NCBI RefSeq assembly: GCF_018882465.1
Contig: NZ_JACVOK010000001.1
Coordinates: forward strand, 1,116,001 to 1,180,000
DNA from: Polynucleobacter sp. 73C-SIWE
GTDB lineage: Bacteria; Pseudomonadota; Gammaproteobacteria; Burkholderiales; Burkholderiaceae
Reading direction: 5' to 3'
Length of the DNA: 64,000 nt
Part shown: positions 32,240-41,296 of the stretch, piece after piece
Layout of the letters: each line of letters begins with the position of its first letter
How positions within the stretch are numbered: the first letter of the stretch is position 1
Notes under the pieces: model-generated
What the model saw: the letters and a program-made list of their open reading frames with translations, nothing else
Database searches by the model: none
Told to the model about the DNA's origin: nothing
Translations under genes and position numbers: made by a program

Positions 32240-33187
32240 TCAGCGCCAGGCACGAGTGGCCGCTAAGAGCCACTCTGCAATGGTGATGCTTTCACCATCA
32301 GGCAAATGTTTCAATCCCAAATGCTGTGCTGCTTTGCGTAGTTCTGCGAGGGAGTGTTTTTCATCTTGAGTATTGATTTGCGTTGCTAAAGTTTGCTTGC
32401 TCAATTTCTCGCCATGCTCATCGAGTACTAGAGGCAGGTGAAGGTATTGTGGGGTTTCATAATCCAATACCTTTTGCAGATGAATTTGCCTTGCAGTATT
32501 GCTGAGTAAATCAGCGCCACGCACAATATGGGTGATTCCTTCTAAAGCATCATCTACTACGACTGCAAGTTGATATGTGAAGATGCTATCGTTTCTGCGC
32601 AGAACAAAATCACCCACTTCTGTATTCAGGTTTTGGTCTTGATGACCTAGCGCTAAATCCTCAAACTCAATATGGCAATTTGGGGGGAGTGCGAGCCTCC
32701 AGGCGACTTTGGATGTTTTTAGCAATTCTGGCGAATGAATGTTCTGCGGATTTGGCCTACAAGTTCCCGGATAGACCATTTCTTGGTTGCGGGGAGTTTC
32801 AATACCAAGATTCGCTAGGGTGTTGGCAATAGCCTGCCTAGAGCAGGTGCAGGGGTAGAGCAATTTGAGCGCATTTAAGCGCTTTAAAGCCTCTTGGTAA
32901 TGGCTTTGGCGCTGCGATTGGTAGGTGAGCTCTTCATCCCAAGTAAGCCCGCACGCAAGCAGTTGCGCCTGAATTTGCTGGTCTGCTCCAGGGACGCAGC
33001 GCGGGGTATCTAAATCCTCTATTCTGAGCAGCCATTTACCCCTATTTTTACGGGCGTCTAACCAGCTTCCTAGGGCTGCAACCATTGATCCGGCATGGAG
33101 CGGACCGGTGGGTGAGGGGGCAAATCGTCCGCGGTAGCCGTCGGCTGGGGATGAGGGGTTTTTCAAAGTAGACACAGCTAAAATCAT
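32240..33187 (-). CDS. gluQ: Glutamyl-Q tRNA(Asp) synthetase
   Basis: Truncated glutamyl-tRNA synthetase paralogue of 315 residues that attaches glutamate to queuosine in tRNA-Asp. It has FAPSPTGPLHAGS as the HIGH region, LLRIEDLDTPR, a zinc site YPCTCSRQ..YPGTCR, and EKLSKQTL as the KMSKS region. There is no anticodon-binding domain. Its ATG is only three bases from the divergent dnaE ATG, so a downstream GTG at 33175 may be the real start. It complements queG in the queuosine pathway. Confidence 0.92.
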   Translation of the reverse strand: MILAVSTLKNPSSPADGYRGRFAPSPTGPLHAGSMVAALGSWLDARKNRGKWLLRIEDLDTPRCVPGADQQIQAQLLACGLTWDEELTYQSQRQSHYQEALKRLNALKLLYPCTCSRQAIANTLANLGIETPRNQEMVYPGTCRPNPQNIHSPELLKTSKVAWRLALPPNCHIEFEDLALGHQDQNLNTEVGDFVLRRNDSIFTYQLAVVVDDALEGITHIVRGADLLSNTARQIHLQKVLDYETPQYLHLPLVLDEHGEKLSKQTLATQINTQDEKHSLAELRKAAQHLGLKHLPDGESITIAEWLLAATRAWR

Positions 33188-33190
33188 CTC

Positions 33191-36100
33191 ATGGCTTCAC
33201 CCCGTTTTGTTCATCTTCGCCTTCATTCCGAGTTTTCGATTACGGATGGAGTCGTTCGTATTGATGATGCAGTCGCTGCGGCCGTCAAAGATGAAATGGG
33301 TGCCTTAGCCCTGACCGACCTCAGTAATTTATTTGGTTTGGTCCGCTTTTATACCGCAGCTCGATCTAGCGGGATTAAGCCTATTGCGGGTGCTGATGTT
33401 TGGGTGAGTAACCCCCAAGATCCAGATCAGCCTCATCGTTTATTGCTTTTAGTGCAGAACCATTCTGGCTATCTGAATTTGTGTGAGTTACTGAGCAGAG
33501 CTTCCTTAGATAACCAATCCCGCGGTCGTGCTGAAGTTGACTCCGCTTGGTTTAGTGAGCCTGCTGCAAAAGCAGAAGATAAGAAAGCTAAGAAAACCCT
33601 TGCACATGGATTGATTGCACTTTCAGGTGCGCGCCAGGGTGAAGTAGGTAGTGCATTGCTGGCAGGCCAAGATGATCAAGCCAAAATTGCGGCAAGGCGT
33701 TATGACAAGTTATTCCCGAATTCTTTTTATCTTGAAGTACAGCGTGGCGGTCATCAGCAAGACGAGAAGCAGCTCCAGTTAGCCTGCCACTTAGCCAGTG
33801 AGCTGAAGCTACCTATAGTAGCGACTCATCCTGTGCAGTTCATGCAAAAGAGCGATTTCACAGCCCATGAGGCAAGGGTGTGTATTGCTGAAGGTGAGTT
33901 ATTAGGTAATCCTAGGCGCGCTAAGAAATTTAATGACGAGCAATACTTCTTAACGCAAGCAGAGATGGAAAAGCGTTTTGTAGATTTACCAGTTGCAATC
34001 GCAAACTCCGTCGAAATTGCTAAGCGTTGTAACTTATCCCTTGTCCTTGGGCAGCCACGCCTGCCAGACTTCCCTACACCTCCAGGTATTACGCTTGATG
34101 AATATTTAATGGCTCAATCTGAAGTTGGGCTTGAGCGTCATATGGAGCGCAACTTCCCAGATGCCCAAGAGCGTGCCAAAGAAATGTCGCGCTATCACGA
34201 GCGTTTAGTGTTTGAGGTGAAAACGATTTCTCAAATGGGATTTCCGGGCTACTTTTTGATCGTGGCGGACTTCATTAACTGGGCTAAAAATAATGGTGTA
34301 CCAGTTGGTCCTGGTCGTGGATCTGGTGCAGGTTCTTTAGTAGCTTACTCATTGGGTATTACTGACCTTGATCCACTGCGCTACAACTTGCTCTTTGAAC
34401 GCTTCTTAAATCCAGAGCGGGTATCAATGCCTGACTTTGATATCGACTTCTGCCAACACGGTCGTGACCGTGTGATTCAGTACGTTAAGGATAAATACGG
34501 CAAAGATGCCGTGAGTCAGATTGCTACCTTTGGCACGATGGCAGCGCGAGCAGCAATTCGCGATGTAGGACGTGTATTGGAGCAGGGCTATAACTTCGTA
34601 GATGGCATTGCCAAACTTGTTCCAAACAAGCCAGGCCAGTATATGACGATCGAAATAGCCAAGAAAGAAGAAAAGCAATTAGCCGAGCGCGAGAAAAACG
34701 AAGATGAAGTGCGTCAGTTGCTTTCACTGGCACAACAATTAGAGGGCATGACCCGCAACGTCGGCATGCATGCTGGCGGCGTGTTGATTGCTCCAGGACG
34801 CTTAACTGATTTTTGTCCACTCTATACACAAGAGAGTAAAGATCAAGATAGTAGCTCCGTAATTAGCCAGTTTGATAAAGATGACGTAGAAGCAATTGGC
34901 TTGGTGAAGTTTGACTTCTTGGGTTTGACCACGCTCACTATCTTGGCCGCAGCAGAGCGCTGGATTAAAGCGCTACATGCAGATCGTAAGGATTGGAGTA
35001 TTAGCGATATTGCACTTGATGATGAGAAAGCCTTTGATGTTCTCAAGAAAGCCAATACCGTTGCTGTATTCCAGCTAGAAAGTCGCGGCATGCAAGGCAT
35101 GCTAAGGGAAGCCAAGCCTGACCGCTTTGAGGACATTATTGCTTTGGTGGCTTTATATCGCCCGGGCCCAATGGACCTGATTCCGGACTTTATTGAGCGT
35201 AAGCACGGGCGTCAAAAAGTAGAGTATCCAGATCCCCGAATTGAGCCAGTTCTGCGCGAAACCTACGGCATCATGGTCTATCAAGAGCAGGTGATGCAGA
35301 TGGCGCAGATGATTGGTGGCTACTCATTGGGTGGTGCTGATATGTTGCGCCGTGCGATGGGTAAGAAAAAGCCTGAAGAGATGGCGCAGCATCGCAAGAT
35401 CTTTAGTGATGGTGCCAAAGCAGGTGGCATTAGCGAAGGTAAGGCTAATGAGATCTATGATTTGATGGAGCGTTTTGCGGGTTACGGATTTAATAAATCC
35501 CATGCTGCTGCATACGCACTCTTAGCTTATCAAACTGCTTGGCTTAAAGCCTACTATCCAGCAGAATTTATGGCGGCCAACTTATCGCTCGCGATGGATG
35601 ACACTGATAAGGTGAAGATTCTGTATGACGATTGTTTGGCAAATCAGATTCGAGTGTTCTCACCCGATATCAATACCGGCGTATACGACTTCACTCCATT
35701 GCGTGCACCTGATGCAGTACCTGATTCAACGATTAGTCATATTCGTTACGGTCTGGGTGCCGTTAGGGGTACTGGTGAAGCTGCGATTGAGGCGATTGTC
35801 AAAGCCCGTGAGAGTGGCGGACCATTTAAAGACCTGTTTGATTTTTGTGCACGCGTTGATCGCCGGCAGGTTAATCGTCGTGCCATTGAAGCGCTGATGC
35901 GTGCTGGTGCATTTGATAGCCTCTATCGTGAAGCAGTTCCCGCGGGCGGCAATCTCTATGACATTAGATCCACTTTGCTCGCTTCATTAGCCAGAGCCAT
36001 TGAGGCTGCAGAACAAGCAGAAGCCTCCATTCATCAGGTGAGTTTGTTTGAGGCCGCTGGAGAAGAAGATCGCCACCTTCCTGAACTAGTACGTGAACCC

Positions 36101-36808
36101 GTTTGGTCTGAGAAAAAACGCCTCCAAGAAGAAAAGACTGCTTTAGGACTTTGCTTAACGGGGCATATGTTTGATGCCTATCGTGATGAGACGGCGCATT
36201 TCATACGGCAGCCTTTAGTTAAAGTGACTGAAGGTAAGGACCAGTTAATTGCTGGCATTATTACTTCAGCTCGCATGCTCACGGGCCAGCGTGGTCGCAT
36301 GATGATCGCAACGATTGATGATGGCAGTGCTGCGATTGAGGTAACGCTCTATAGTGAGGTGTACGAACCGAATCGGTCATGGCTAAAAGAAGATGAGATG
36401 CTGATTGCTAAGGTAAATGTCACGCCAGATAAATTTTCAGGTGGCGTGCGGGTGGTTGCTGAGGCAGTAATGGATATCACCGGTGCTCGCATGCGCTTTG
36501 CTCGCAATGTACATGTCTGCATTGATTCTGCGATTGATCTCAAGATGCTGCGTAGTCAAATCGGACCTTATTTAATGACCAATCGCGTACGCGATCCAAA
36601 GATGGGTGCGGCGCCACCGCCAATGTTAGGCTCGAATGATGGGGTGAAGGGCTTGATGTTGACTGCTGCTGTGACTACTAGTGGCGGAGCTTGCTTGATG
36701 CAGTTTCCAGAAGAGTTGCGTATTTATCCTGATGACGCTTGTTTGCATAGCCTCAATCAACTACTAGCATCTAAACAAAAAGACCCCGTCCAGGTTCAAT
36801 ACCACTAA
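33191..36808 (+). CDS. dnaE: DNA polymerase III alpha subunit
   Basis: Replicative polymerase catalytic subunit of 1205 residues. A PHP domain lies at about 5-290 (FVHLRLHSEFSITDG). The palm has GPGRGSGAGSLVAY and catalytic Asp in MPDFDIDFCQ, and later YQEQVMQMAQ and GFNKSHAAAYALL. A C-terminal helix-hairpin-helix and OB domain complete it. It ends with a four-base overlap of the convergent glycosyltransferase gene. Confidence 0.96.
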   Translation: MASPRFVHLRLHSEFSITDGVVRIDDAVAAAVKDEMGALALTDLSNLFGLVRFYTAARSSGIKPIAGADVWVSNPQDPDQPHRLLLLVQNHSGYLNLCELLSRASLDNQSRGRAEVDSAWFSEPAAKAEDKKAKKTLAHGLIALSGARQGEVGSALLAGQDDQAKIAARRYDKLFPNSFYLEVQRGGHQQDEKQLQLACHLASELKLPIVATHPVQFMQKSDFTAHEARVCIAEGELLGNPRRAKKFNDEQYFLTQAEMEKRFVDLPVAIANSVEIAKRCNLSLVLGQPRLPDFPTPPGITLDEYLMAQSEVGLERHMERNFPDAQERAKEMSRYHERLVFEVKTISQMGFPGYFLIVADFINWAKNNGVPVGPGRGSGAGSLVAYSLGITDLDPLRYNLLFERFLNPERVSMPDFDIDFCQHGRDRVIQYVKDKYGKDAVSQIATFGTMAARAAIRDVGRVLEQGYNFVDGIAKLVPNKPGQYMTIEIAKKEEKQLAEREKNEDEVRQLLSLAQQLEGMTRNVGMHAGGVLIAPGRLTDFCPLYTQESKDQDSSSVISQFDKDDVEAIGLVKFDFLGLTTLTILAAAERWIKALHADRKDWSISDIALDDEKAFDVLKKANTVAVFQLESRGMQGMLREAKPDRFEDIIALVALYRPGPMDLIPDFIERKHGRQKVEYPDPRIEPVLRETYGIMVYQEQVMQMAQMIGGYSLGGADMLRRAMGKKKPEEMAQHRKIFSDGAKAGGISEGKANEIYDLMERFAGYGFNKSHAAAYALLAYQTAWLKAYYPAEFMAANLSLAMDDTDKVKILYDDCLANQIRVFSPDINTGVYDFTPLRAPDAVPDSTISHIRYGLGAVRGTGEAAIEAIVKARESGGPFKDLFDFCARVDRRQVNRRAIEALMRAGAFDSLYREAVPAGGNLYDIRSTLLASLARAIEAAEQAEASIHQVSLFEAAGEEDRHLPELVREPVWSEKKRLQEEKTALGLCLTGHMFDAYRDETAHFIRQPLVKVTEGKDQLIAGIITSARMLTGQRGRMMIATIDDGSAAIEVTLYSEVYEPNRSWLKEDEMLIAKVNVTPDKFSGGVRVVAEAVMDITGARMRFARNVHVCIDSAIDLKMLRSQIGPYLMTNRVRDPKMGAAPPPMLGSNDGVKGLMLTAAVTTSGGACLMQFPEELRIYPDDACLHSLNQLLASKQKDPVQVQYH

Positions 36809-37980
36809 GCTGGTTTGATTGCTTGCTCAATCGCGGCAATGACTTGAGCAGGTTCTAATAAGTCCAGGCATTCACTATTACTATCAGCGCGATCAAGACA
36901 GCCTGCTTTGCGACAAGGGACGCATTCACCTGGGCCTTGCAGGATCGTGACATTCCCAACAGTTTGTGAGCGGGCGCGTAATTGATATGGTTGCTCCCCA
37001 ATAAAGCCATTAGGCCATGGGCCAAAGTTGGTCGGTGGCGTTGCCCCAAATAAAGTAATCGTAGGCGTATTACAAGCTGCTGCTAAATGGGTGATGGAGG
37101 TATCAACGCCAATATACAGTGCGGCACCACGCAGCAATGTACCAGCCTGTGGAATCGAAAGCTTGCCTGCAGCATTAATAACTTTTTCGGCAGTCTCATC
37201 ATTTAAGAGGGAGATAATGTCGTGATTGAGTTGGATATCCTGCTTGGCAGGCGAGGCGCTTAATACCACCTGAAACCCTTTACTAACAAGCCAGGTAATG
37301 AGGTGTTGCCAGTGCGCTAGAGGCCAGCGCTTATACGCAGTCAGTGGCCCTGGGTGAACTACGGCATAGGGTTGCACTAGGGTGTTCGTAATTACGGGAG
37401 CCAGCGCTTCACCAGCAGGCGGCGTTACAGAAATCGACTGGCTGAATAATGCAGGAGGGTTTCTGAAGAAGACGTCGAGTAAGCGGAGTTTTTCTACGAT
37501 GACATGTTGATTAAAGTAATCCACATTCACCGTATTCATGCAGATGAATTTCTTCCAAGCGTTCTGCTTCTCACTTTTACTTCTCTTGGACTTATTTTCT
37601 ATATCTTTACCTTGGGGATGTCCACCCAAGACCCCAACTCTCCTGAAGGCAGCAATCAGTCCATAAAGATAGGCGCGATCACTAGGCTGGGTCATGAACG
37701 CTAAGTCGTAGCGCTGGAATAATCGATTAAAAAGAGAGAGATATTCTCCAACACCAGGACGATCTGAGGTTTCAATGATCTCACTGATGTCTGGATTGCC
37801 GTAAAGCATATCGAGTTTGCCGCGATAGCCCAGAAAGTGAAACTCAGCATCAGGCCATAACTCTCTTGCCTTACTAATGAGCGGGGTAGTAACGAGCACA
37901 TCCCCAATTTGCCGAGTAGCAATAAACAATACTTTTTTAGGCTTGAGATCTGAGAAGGCATTCATATTCGAGGAGCTCAT
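36805..37980 (-). CDS. Heptosyltransferase-like glycosyltransferase (GT9)
   Basis: Cytosolic enzyme of 391 residues of the ADP-heptose:LPS heptosyltransferase family. It shows VLFIATRQIGDVLVTTPLISKA at the N-terminus, VHPGPLTAYKRWPLAHW in the middle and LYIGVDTSITHLAAACNTP at the donor site. A Cys-containing C-terminal CVPCRKAGC segment follows. It most resembles RfaQ, adding a heptose to the LPS inner core. It is the last gene of a three-gene glycosyltransferase operon; its ATG overlaps the previous stop by one base. Confidence 0.85.
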   Translation of the reverse strand: MSSSNMNAFSDLKPKKVLFIATRQIGDVLVTTPLISKARELWPDAEFHFLGYRGKLDMLYGNPDISEIIETSDRPGVGEYLSLFNRLFQRYDLAFMTQPSDRAYLYGLIAAFRRVGVLGGHPQGKDIENKSKRSKSEKQNAWKKFICMNTVNVDYFNQHVIVEKLRLLDVFFRNPPALFSQSISVTPPAGEALAPVITNTLVQPYAVVHPGPLTAYKRWPLAHWQHLITWLVSKGFQVVLSASPAKQDIQLNHDIISLLNDETAEKVINAAGKLSIPQAGTLLRGAALYIGVDTSITHLAAACNTPTITLFGATPPTNFGPWPNGFIGEQPYQLRARSQTVGNVTILQGPGECVPCRKAGCLDRADSNSECLDLLEPAQVIAAIEQAIKPA

Positions 37981-38759
37981 TACATCGCCTTTGCCAGAAT
38001 CTTTTCGCGAACTCGGCGGGCGTTCTCGGCGGCATTGCTTTGATCATGAATTTTATGAAAGAGGTGTAATACTTCTGTTGCCCATGATCCTGATTTACGA
38101 ATGATATGGTGACGTTGCAAGCGGAATACAAAATCAGCATCCTCATGCCCCCAGCCCGTCATCGTTTCATCAAAACCATTAATTGCCTCAGCATCTGCTT
38201 TCCAGCAAGCCATATTGCAGCCTTTAATACGGCGCCAAACAAACTGTTTGTAGTCTCGCCATGAGCCATTTCCAAACTTGATCTTCAGTGGCCAATATTT
38301 ATTGATGCCACCACTGAGGCGTTCGCGTATAAGACCAGAGCTAAAGCGTTGAAAGTCCCAATGTGGCCAAGTAATGAGTTCTTGAGTGAGTTTTTCATTG
38401 AGAAGCACTCGGCTGCCGGTTACTAAATATCCTTTTTGTGCCAGCTCACGATGGCGCGCTACAAAATCTGGCTGCACAATGCAATCACCATCCAGAAATA
38501 CCAGATAGTCGCCATGTGCCGCTTTAATAGCACGATTCAGGATGATCGTTTTCCGAAATCCTTGATCCTCTTGCCACAAATGTTCTGTTGGAATGGTAGT
38601 AGAGGACTTGAATTGCTCGATAATCTGCTTGGTGCTATCGGTGGAGCCATCATCAGCAATGATGATTTCAAAGTTGCGATCTGTTTGTGTCGCAAGAGAC
38701 TCTAGGCATAGCTTAAGTGCTTGTGGCCAGTTATAGGTGGCCAACAAAATCGAAATCAT
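37980..38759 (-). CDS. Family 2 glycosyltransferase
   Basis: Enzyme of 259 residues with the GT-A opening ISILLATYNWPQALKLCLESL, DDGSTDSTK, and the metal-binding DGD in VFLDGDCIVQPDF. The C-terminal GWGHEDADFVFRLQRH resembles the galactosyltransferase/chondroitin-synthase end domain. It probably extends the LPS core or a surface glycan. It overlaps both neighbours by one to four bases on the same strand. Confidence 0.85.
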   Translation of the reverse strand: MISILLATYNWPQALKLCLESLATQTDRNFEIIIADDGSTDSTKQIIEQFKSSTTIPTEHLWQEDQGFRKTIILNRAIKAAHGDYLVFLDGDCIVQPDFVARHRELAQKGYLVTGSRVLLNEKLTQELITWPHWDFQRFSSGLIRERLSGGINKYWPLKIKFGNGSWRDYKQFVWRRIKGCNMACWKADAEAINGFDETMTGWGHEDADFVFRLQRHHIIRKSGSWATEVLHLFHKIHDQSNAAENARRVREKILAKAM

Positions 38760-39517
38760 TTACTAGCATCCTGATTGAGTTGCCACAACTTGATATAACG
38801 GTAGTAGGTGCCTTGGCCATTCGAGATTGCTAGAGCAAATCCTTGGGCACCATCTAAGAAGCCTGCACGAATGACATAAGTCCGAAAGAATGCCCAGAAA
38901 CCATGAAGCACTGCTTTTAAAGGGCTACTCGTTTTACCCTTGGCAAAAGCCTGCTCTGCAGATGCGGTGGAATAACGATCAATCTTTTGTAAAACTTGAG
39001 AGTAGTTCATGAAGCTGTAGTGCAGCATCGGATTTTCTAGTTTGGCAACTTGTCCTGTCGGAATCAAACGTTCATGAACTAAGTCATCTGAGAAACGGGC
39101 AGTACCGCGCTTAAAGAGGCGGTCAACGTAATCAGGGCTCCAGCCAGAATGACGAATAAAGCGTCCGCAATACCAAGAGAGGCGAGGAATGGCAAAACAG
39201 TTCACGTGAGCGCTATGGTTGATAGCGCTCAAGATCTCCGATCTCAGTGCGGGCGTCAGTCTTTCATCGGCATCTAAAGAGAGCACCCATTCGCCGTTAG
39301 CCAGCTCTAGAGCACGGTTCTTTTGGGGACCAAAACCAGGCCAATCGGGTGGGCTGGCAATAGTAGCCCCATAGTTTTGGGCTATCTCTAGGGTGCGGTC
39401 AGAGCTGGCTGTATCGACCACAACGATCTGCTGGGCAATGCCTTCCAGGGAGGCTAGACAATCGTCCAAATTGGCCTCTTCATTGCGAGTGATGAGTATG
39501 ACTGATAAGGTGGGCAT
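38756..39517 (-). CDS. LPS core glycosyltransferase, WaaE/KdtX type
   Basis: Protein of 253 residues, GT2 fold: LSVILITRNEEANLDDCLASL, VVDTASSDRT, GFGPQKNRALELA and LSLDADERLTPAL. These are hallmarks of the WaaE/KdtX group, which adds glucose to the first heptose of the LPS core. First gene of the operon 39517-36805. It is divergent from msbA with only ten bases between starts, so promoters overlap the coding ends. Confidence 0.85.
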   Translation of the reverse strand: MPTLSVILITRNEEANLDDCLASLEGIAQQIVVVDTASSDRTLEIAQNYGATIASPPDWPGFGPQKNRALELANGEWVLSLDADERLTPALRSEILSAINHSAHVNCFAIPRLSWYCGRFIRHSGWSPDYVDRLFKRGTARFSDDLVHERLIPTGQVAKLENPMLHYSFMNYSQVLQKIDRYSTASAEQAFAKGKTSSPLKAVLHGFWAFFRTYVIRAGFLDGAQGFALAISNGQGTYYRYIKLWQLNQDASK

Positions 39518-39527
39518 AATTCATTAT

Positions 39528-41291
39528 ATGAATGCTCAAGACCGTACCGCCCTAAATCGCTTAATTACCTACCTTAAACCCCATATTGGCTTGATTATTG
39601 GGTCTTTGGTGGCTATGGCCGTCGTAGCTGCTACTGAGACCTCGATCCCTGCCTTAATGAAGCCACTACTTGACCGTGGCTTTACAGGTCAGCTGAATAG
39701 CAAGCTTTGGCAGGTACCACTGTTCTTGGTTGGGTTGGCGGTGGTACGCAGTTTGGCGCAATTCTTATCTAATTATTTGCTATCGCGCGTAATTAATTCA
39801 GTCTTACTCAATTTGCGTGAACAAATGTTTCATACACTTTTGCATGCGAAGACTACCTTTTTCCAAAAAAATTCAGCATCAAATTTAATCAATGCAGTTG
39901 TCTTCGAGGTGAATAATGTTCTTTCCATCATGGGGGGAATGTTAATTAGTTTGGTACGTGATTCACTTACCGTCATTGGTTTGATGGGTTACCTGATTTA
40001 TTTAAACTGGCAGTTGACAATGGTGGTCTTAATTATCTTCCCAGTGATTGCATTCATTATGAGCAAAATAAATAAGCGCTTGCGCTCACTTAATCGAGAG
40101 CAGCAAGTCTTAACTAGTGATTTGGCTTATATCGTTGAAGAGGCAGCTGCTGGCTACAAGATCATGAAGGTTCATGGCGCCGAACAGTATGAGATGAGTC
40201 GCTTTCTTGAGAAAGCCGAACGCTTGCGCCAGTTTGCTTTGAAGTCCGCAGTTGCAGGTGGCTTGAACCAGCCCATTACTCAGCTCATTGCCTCGATGGC
40301 TTTGTCTATAGTGCTTGTGATTGCTTTGATGCAATCAGCCACAGAGGGTACGACTGTTGGTGGCTTTGCAGCTTTTGTTACCGCAATGATGTTAGTAATT
40401 TCCCCATTAAAACACTTGGCTGATATCAATCAGCCACTGCAACGTGGCTTAACAGCAGCGGAAATGATTTTTGGCTTAATGGATGAGCCTTTTGAAGAAG
40501 CAGAAGAGCGTCGACAGAATATGAAGTCCTTGGATAAAGCGAAGGGCAGGATTCGTTTTGAGGATGTTGGATTCTCATATGAACAGGAGGCTGGTCGACA
40601 AGATGCCTTAAATAAAATTAATCTGACTATTGAGCCTGGTGAAGTAGTGGCATTTGTTGGTCCATCGGGTGGCGGAAAATCCACCTTAGTCAATTTGCTG
40701 CCCCGATTCTATAAACCCAGTAGCGGACATATTTTCCTGGACGATATGCCCTTGGAGGATATTGTCTTAGCCGATATCAGAAAGCAAATCGCTTTCGTAA
40801 GTCAGGATGTGATTCTGTTTAACGATACGATTGCTGCAAATGTGGCCTATGGTGCCACTGGAAAAGAAGGAATTGATCGGGGTCGAGCCATGGAAGCTTT
40901 AGAGGCAGCTAATCTAGGTGCACTGATTAAAGAATTACCAGAGGGGATTGATTCGATGATTGGTGATAACGGCAATCGTTTATCTGGCGGACAACGTCAG
41001 CGTCTGGCTATTGCTCGGGCTATATACAAAAATGCCCCAATCTTAATTTTGGATGAAGCCACCTCTGCCTTAGATTCAGAATCAGAGCGCCAGGTGCAAG
41101 ATGCGCTTGATCGACTGATGGCTGGTAGAACGACTCTGGTGATTGCACATCGCCTATCCACGATTGAGCACGCTGATCGTATTGTGGTGCTAGAACATGG
41201 TCAAATCGTCGAAAATGGATCGCACGAAGACCTGATTAAAAAAGATGGTCTGTACGCTAACCTACATCGCATTCAGTTCTCGAATGCTTAA
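39528..41291 (+). CDS. msbA: Lipid A/LPS flippase MsbA (ABC transporter)
   Basis: Half transporter of 587 residues from the ATG at 39528; the open frame extends upstream through the waaE-like gene but that part is not coding. Six membrane spans occupy the first 320 residues, with PLLDRGF and the ABC exporter fold. The ATPase domain has Walker A GPSGGGKST, signature LSGGQRQRLAIARAI, Walker B ILILDEATSALD and the H-loop AHRLSTIE. It flips lipid A-core across the inner membrane, matching the neighbouring core glycosyltransferases and lptFG at 49-51 kb. Confidence 0.92.
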   Translation: MNAQDRTALNRLITYLKPHIGLIIGSLVAMAVVAATETSIPALMKPLLDRGFTGQLNSKLWQVPLFLVGLAVVRSLAQFLSNYLLSRVINSVLLNLREQMFHTLLHAKTTFFQKNSASNLINAVVFEVNNVLSIMGGMLISLVRDSLTVIGLMGYLIYLNWQLTMVVLIIFPVIAFIMSKINKRLRSLNREQQVLTSDLAYIVEEAAAGYKIMKVHGAEQYEMSRFLEKAERLRQFALKSAVAGGLNQPITQLIASMALSIVLVIALMQSATEGTTVGGFAAFVTAMMLVISPLKHLADINQPLQRGLTAAEMIFGLMDEPFEEAEERRQNMKSLDKAKGRIRFEDVGFSYEQEAGRQDALNKINLTIEPGEVVAFVGPSGGGKSTLVNLLPRFYKPSSGHIFLDDMPLEDIVLADIRKQIAFVSQDVILFNDTIAANVAYGATGKEGIDRGRAMEALEAANLGALIKELPEGIDSMIGDNGNRLSGGQRQRLAIARAIYKNAPILILDEATSALDSESERQVQDALDRLMAGRTTLVIAHRLSTIEHADRIVVLEHGQIVENGSHEDLIKKDGLYANLHRIQFSNA

Positions 41292-41296
41292 GTAAG

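Noticed and set aside
39393..39527. Upstream extension of the msbA frame
   Set aside because: It runs antisense through the WaaE-like gene and has no similarity to MsbA. The family start is at 39528.
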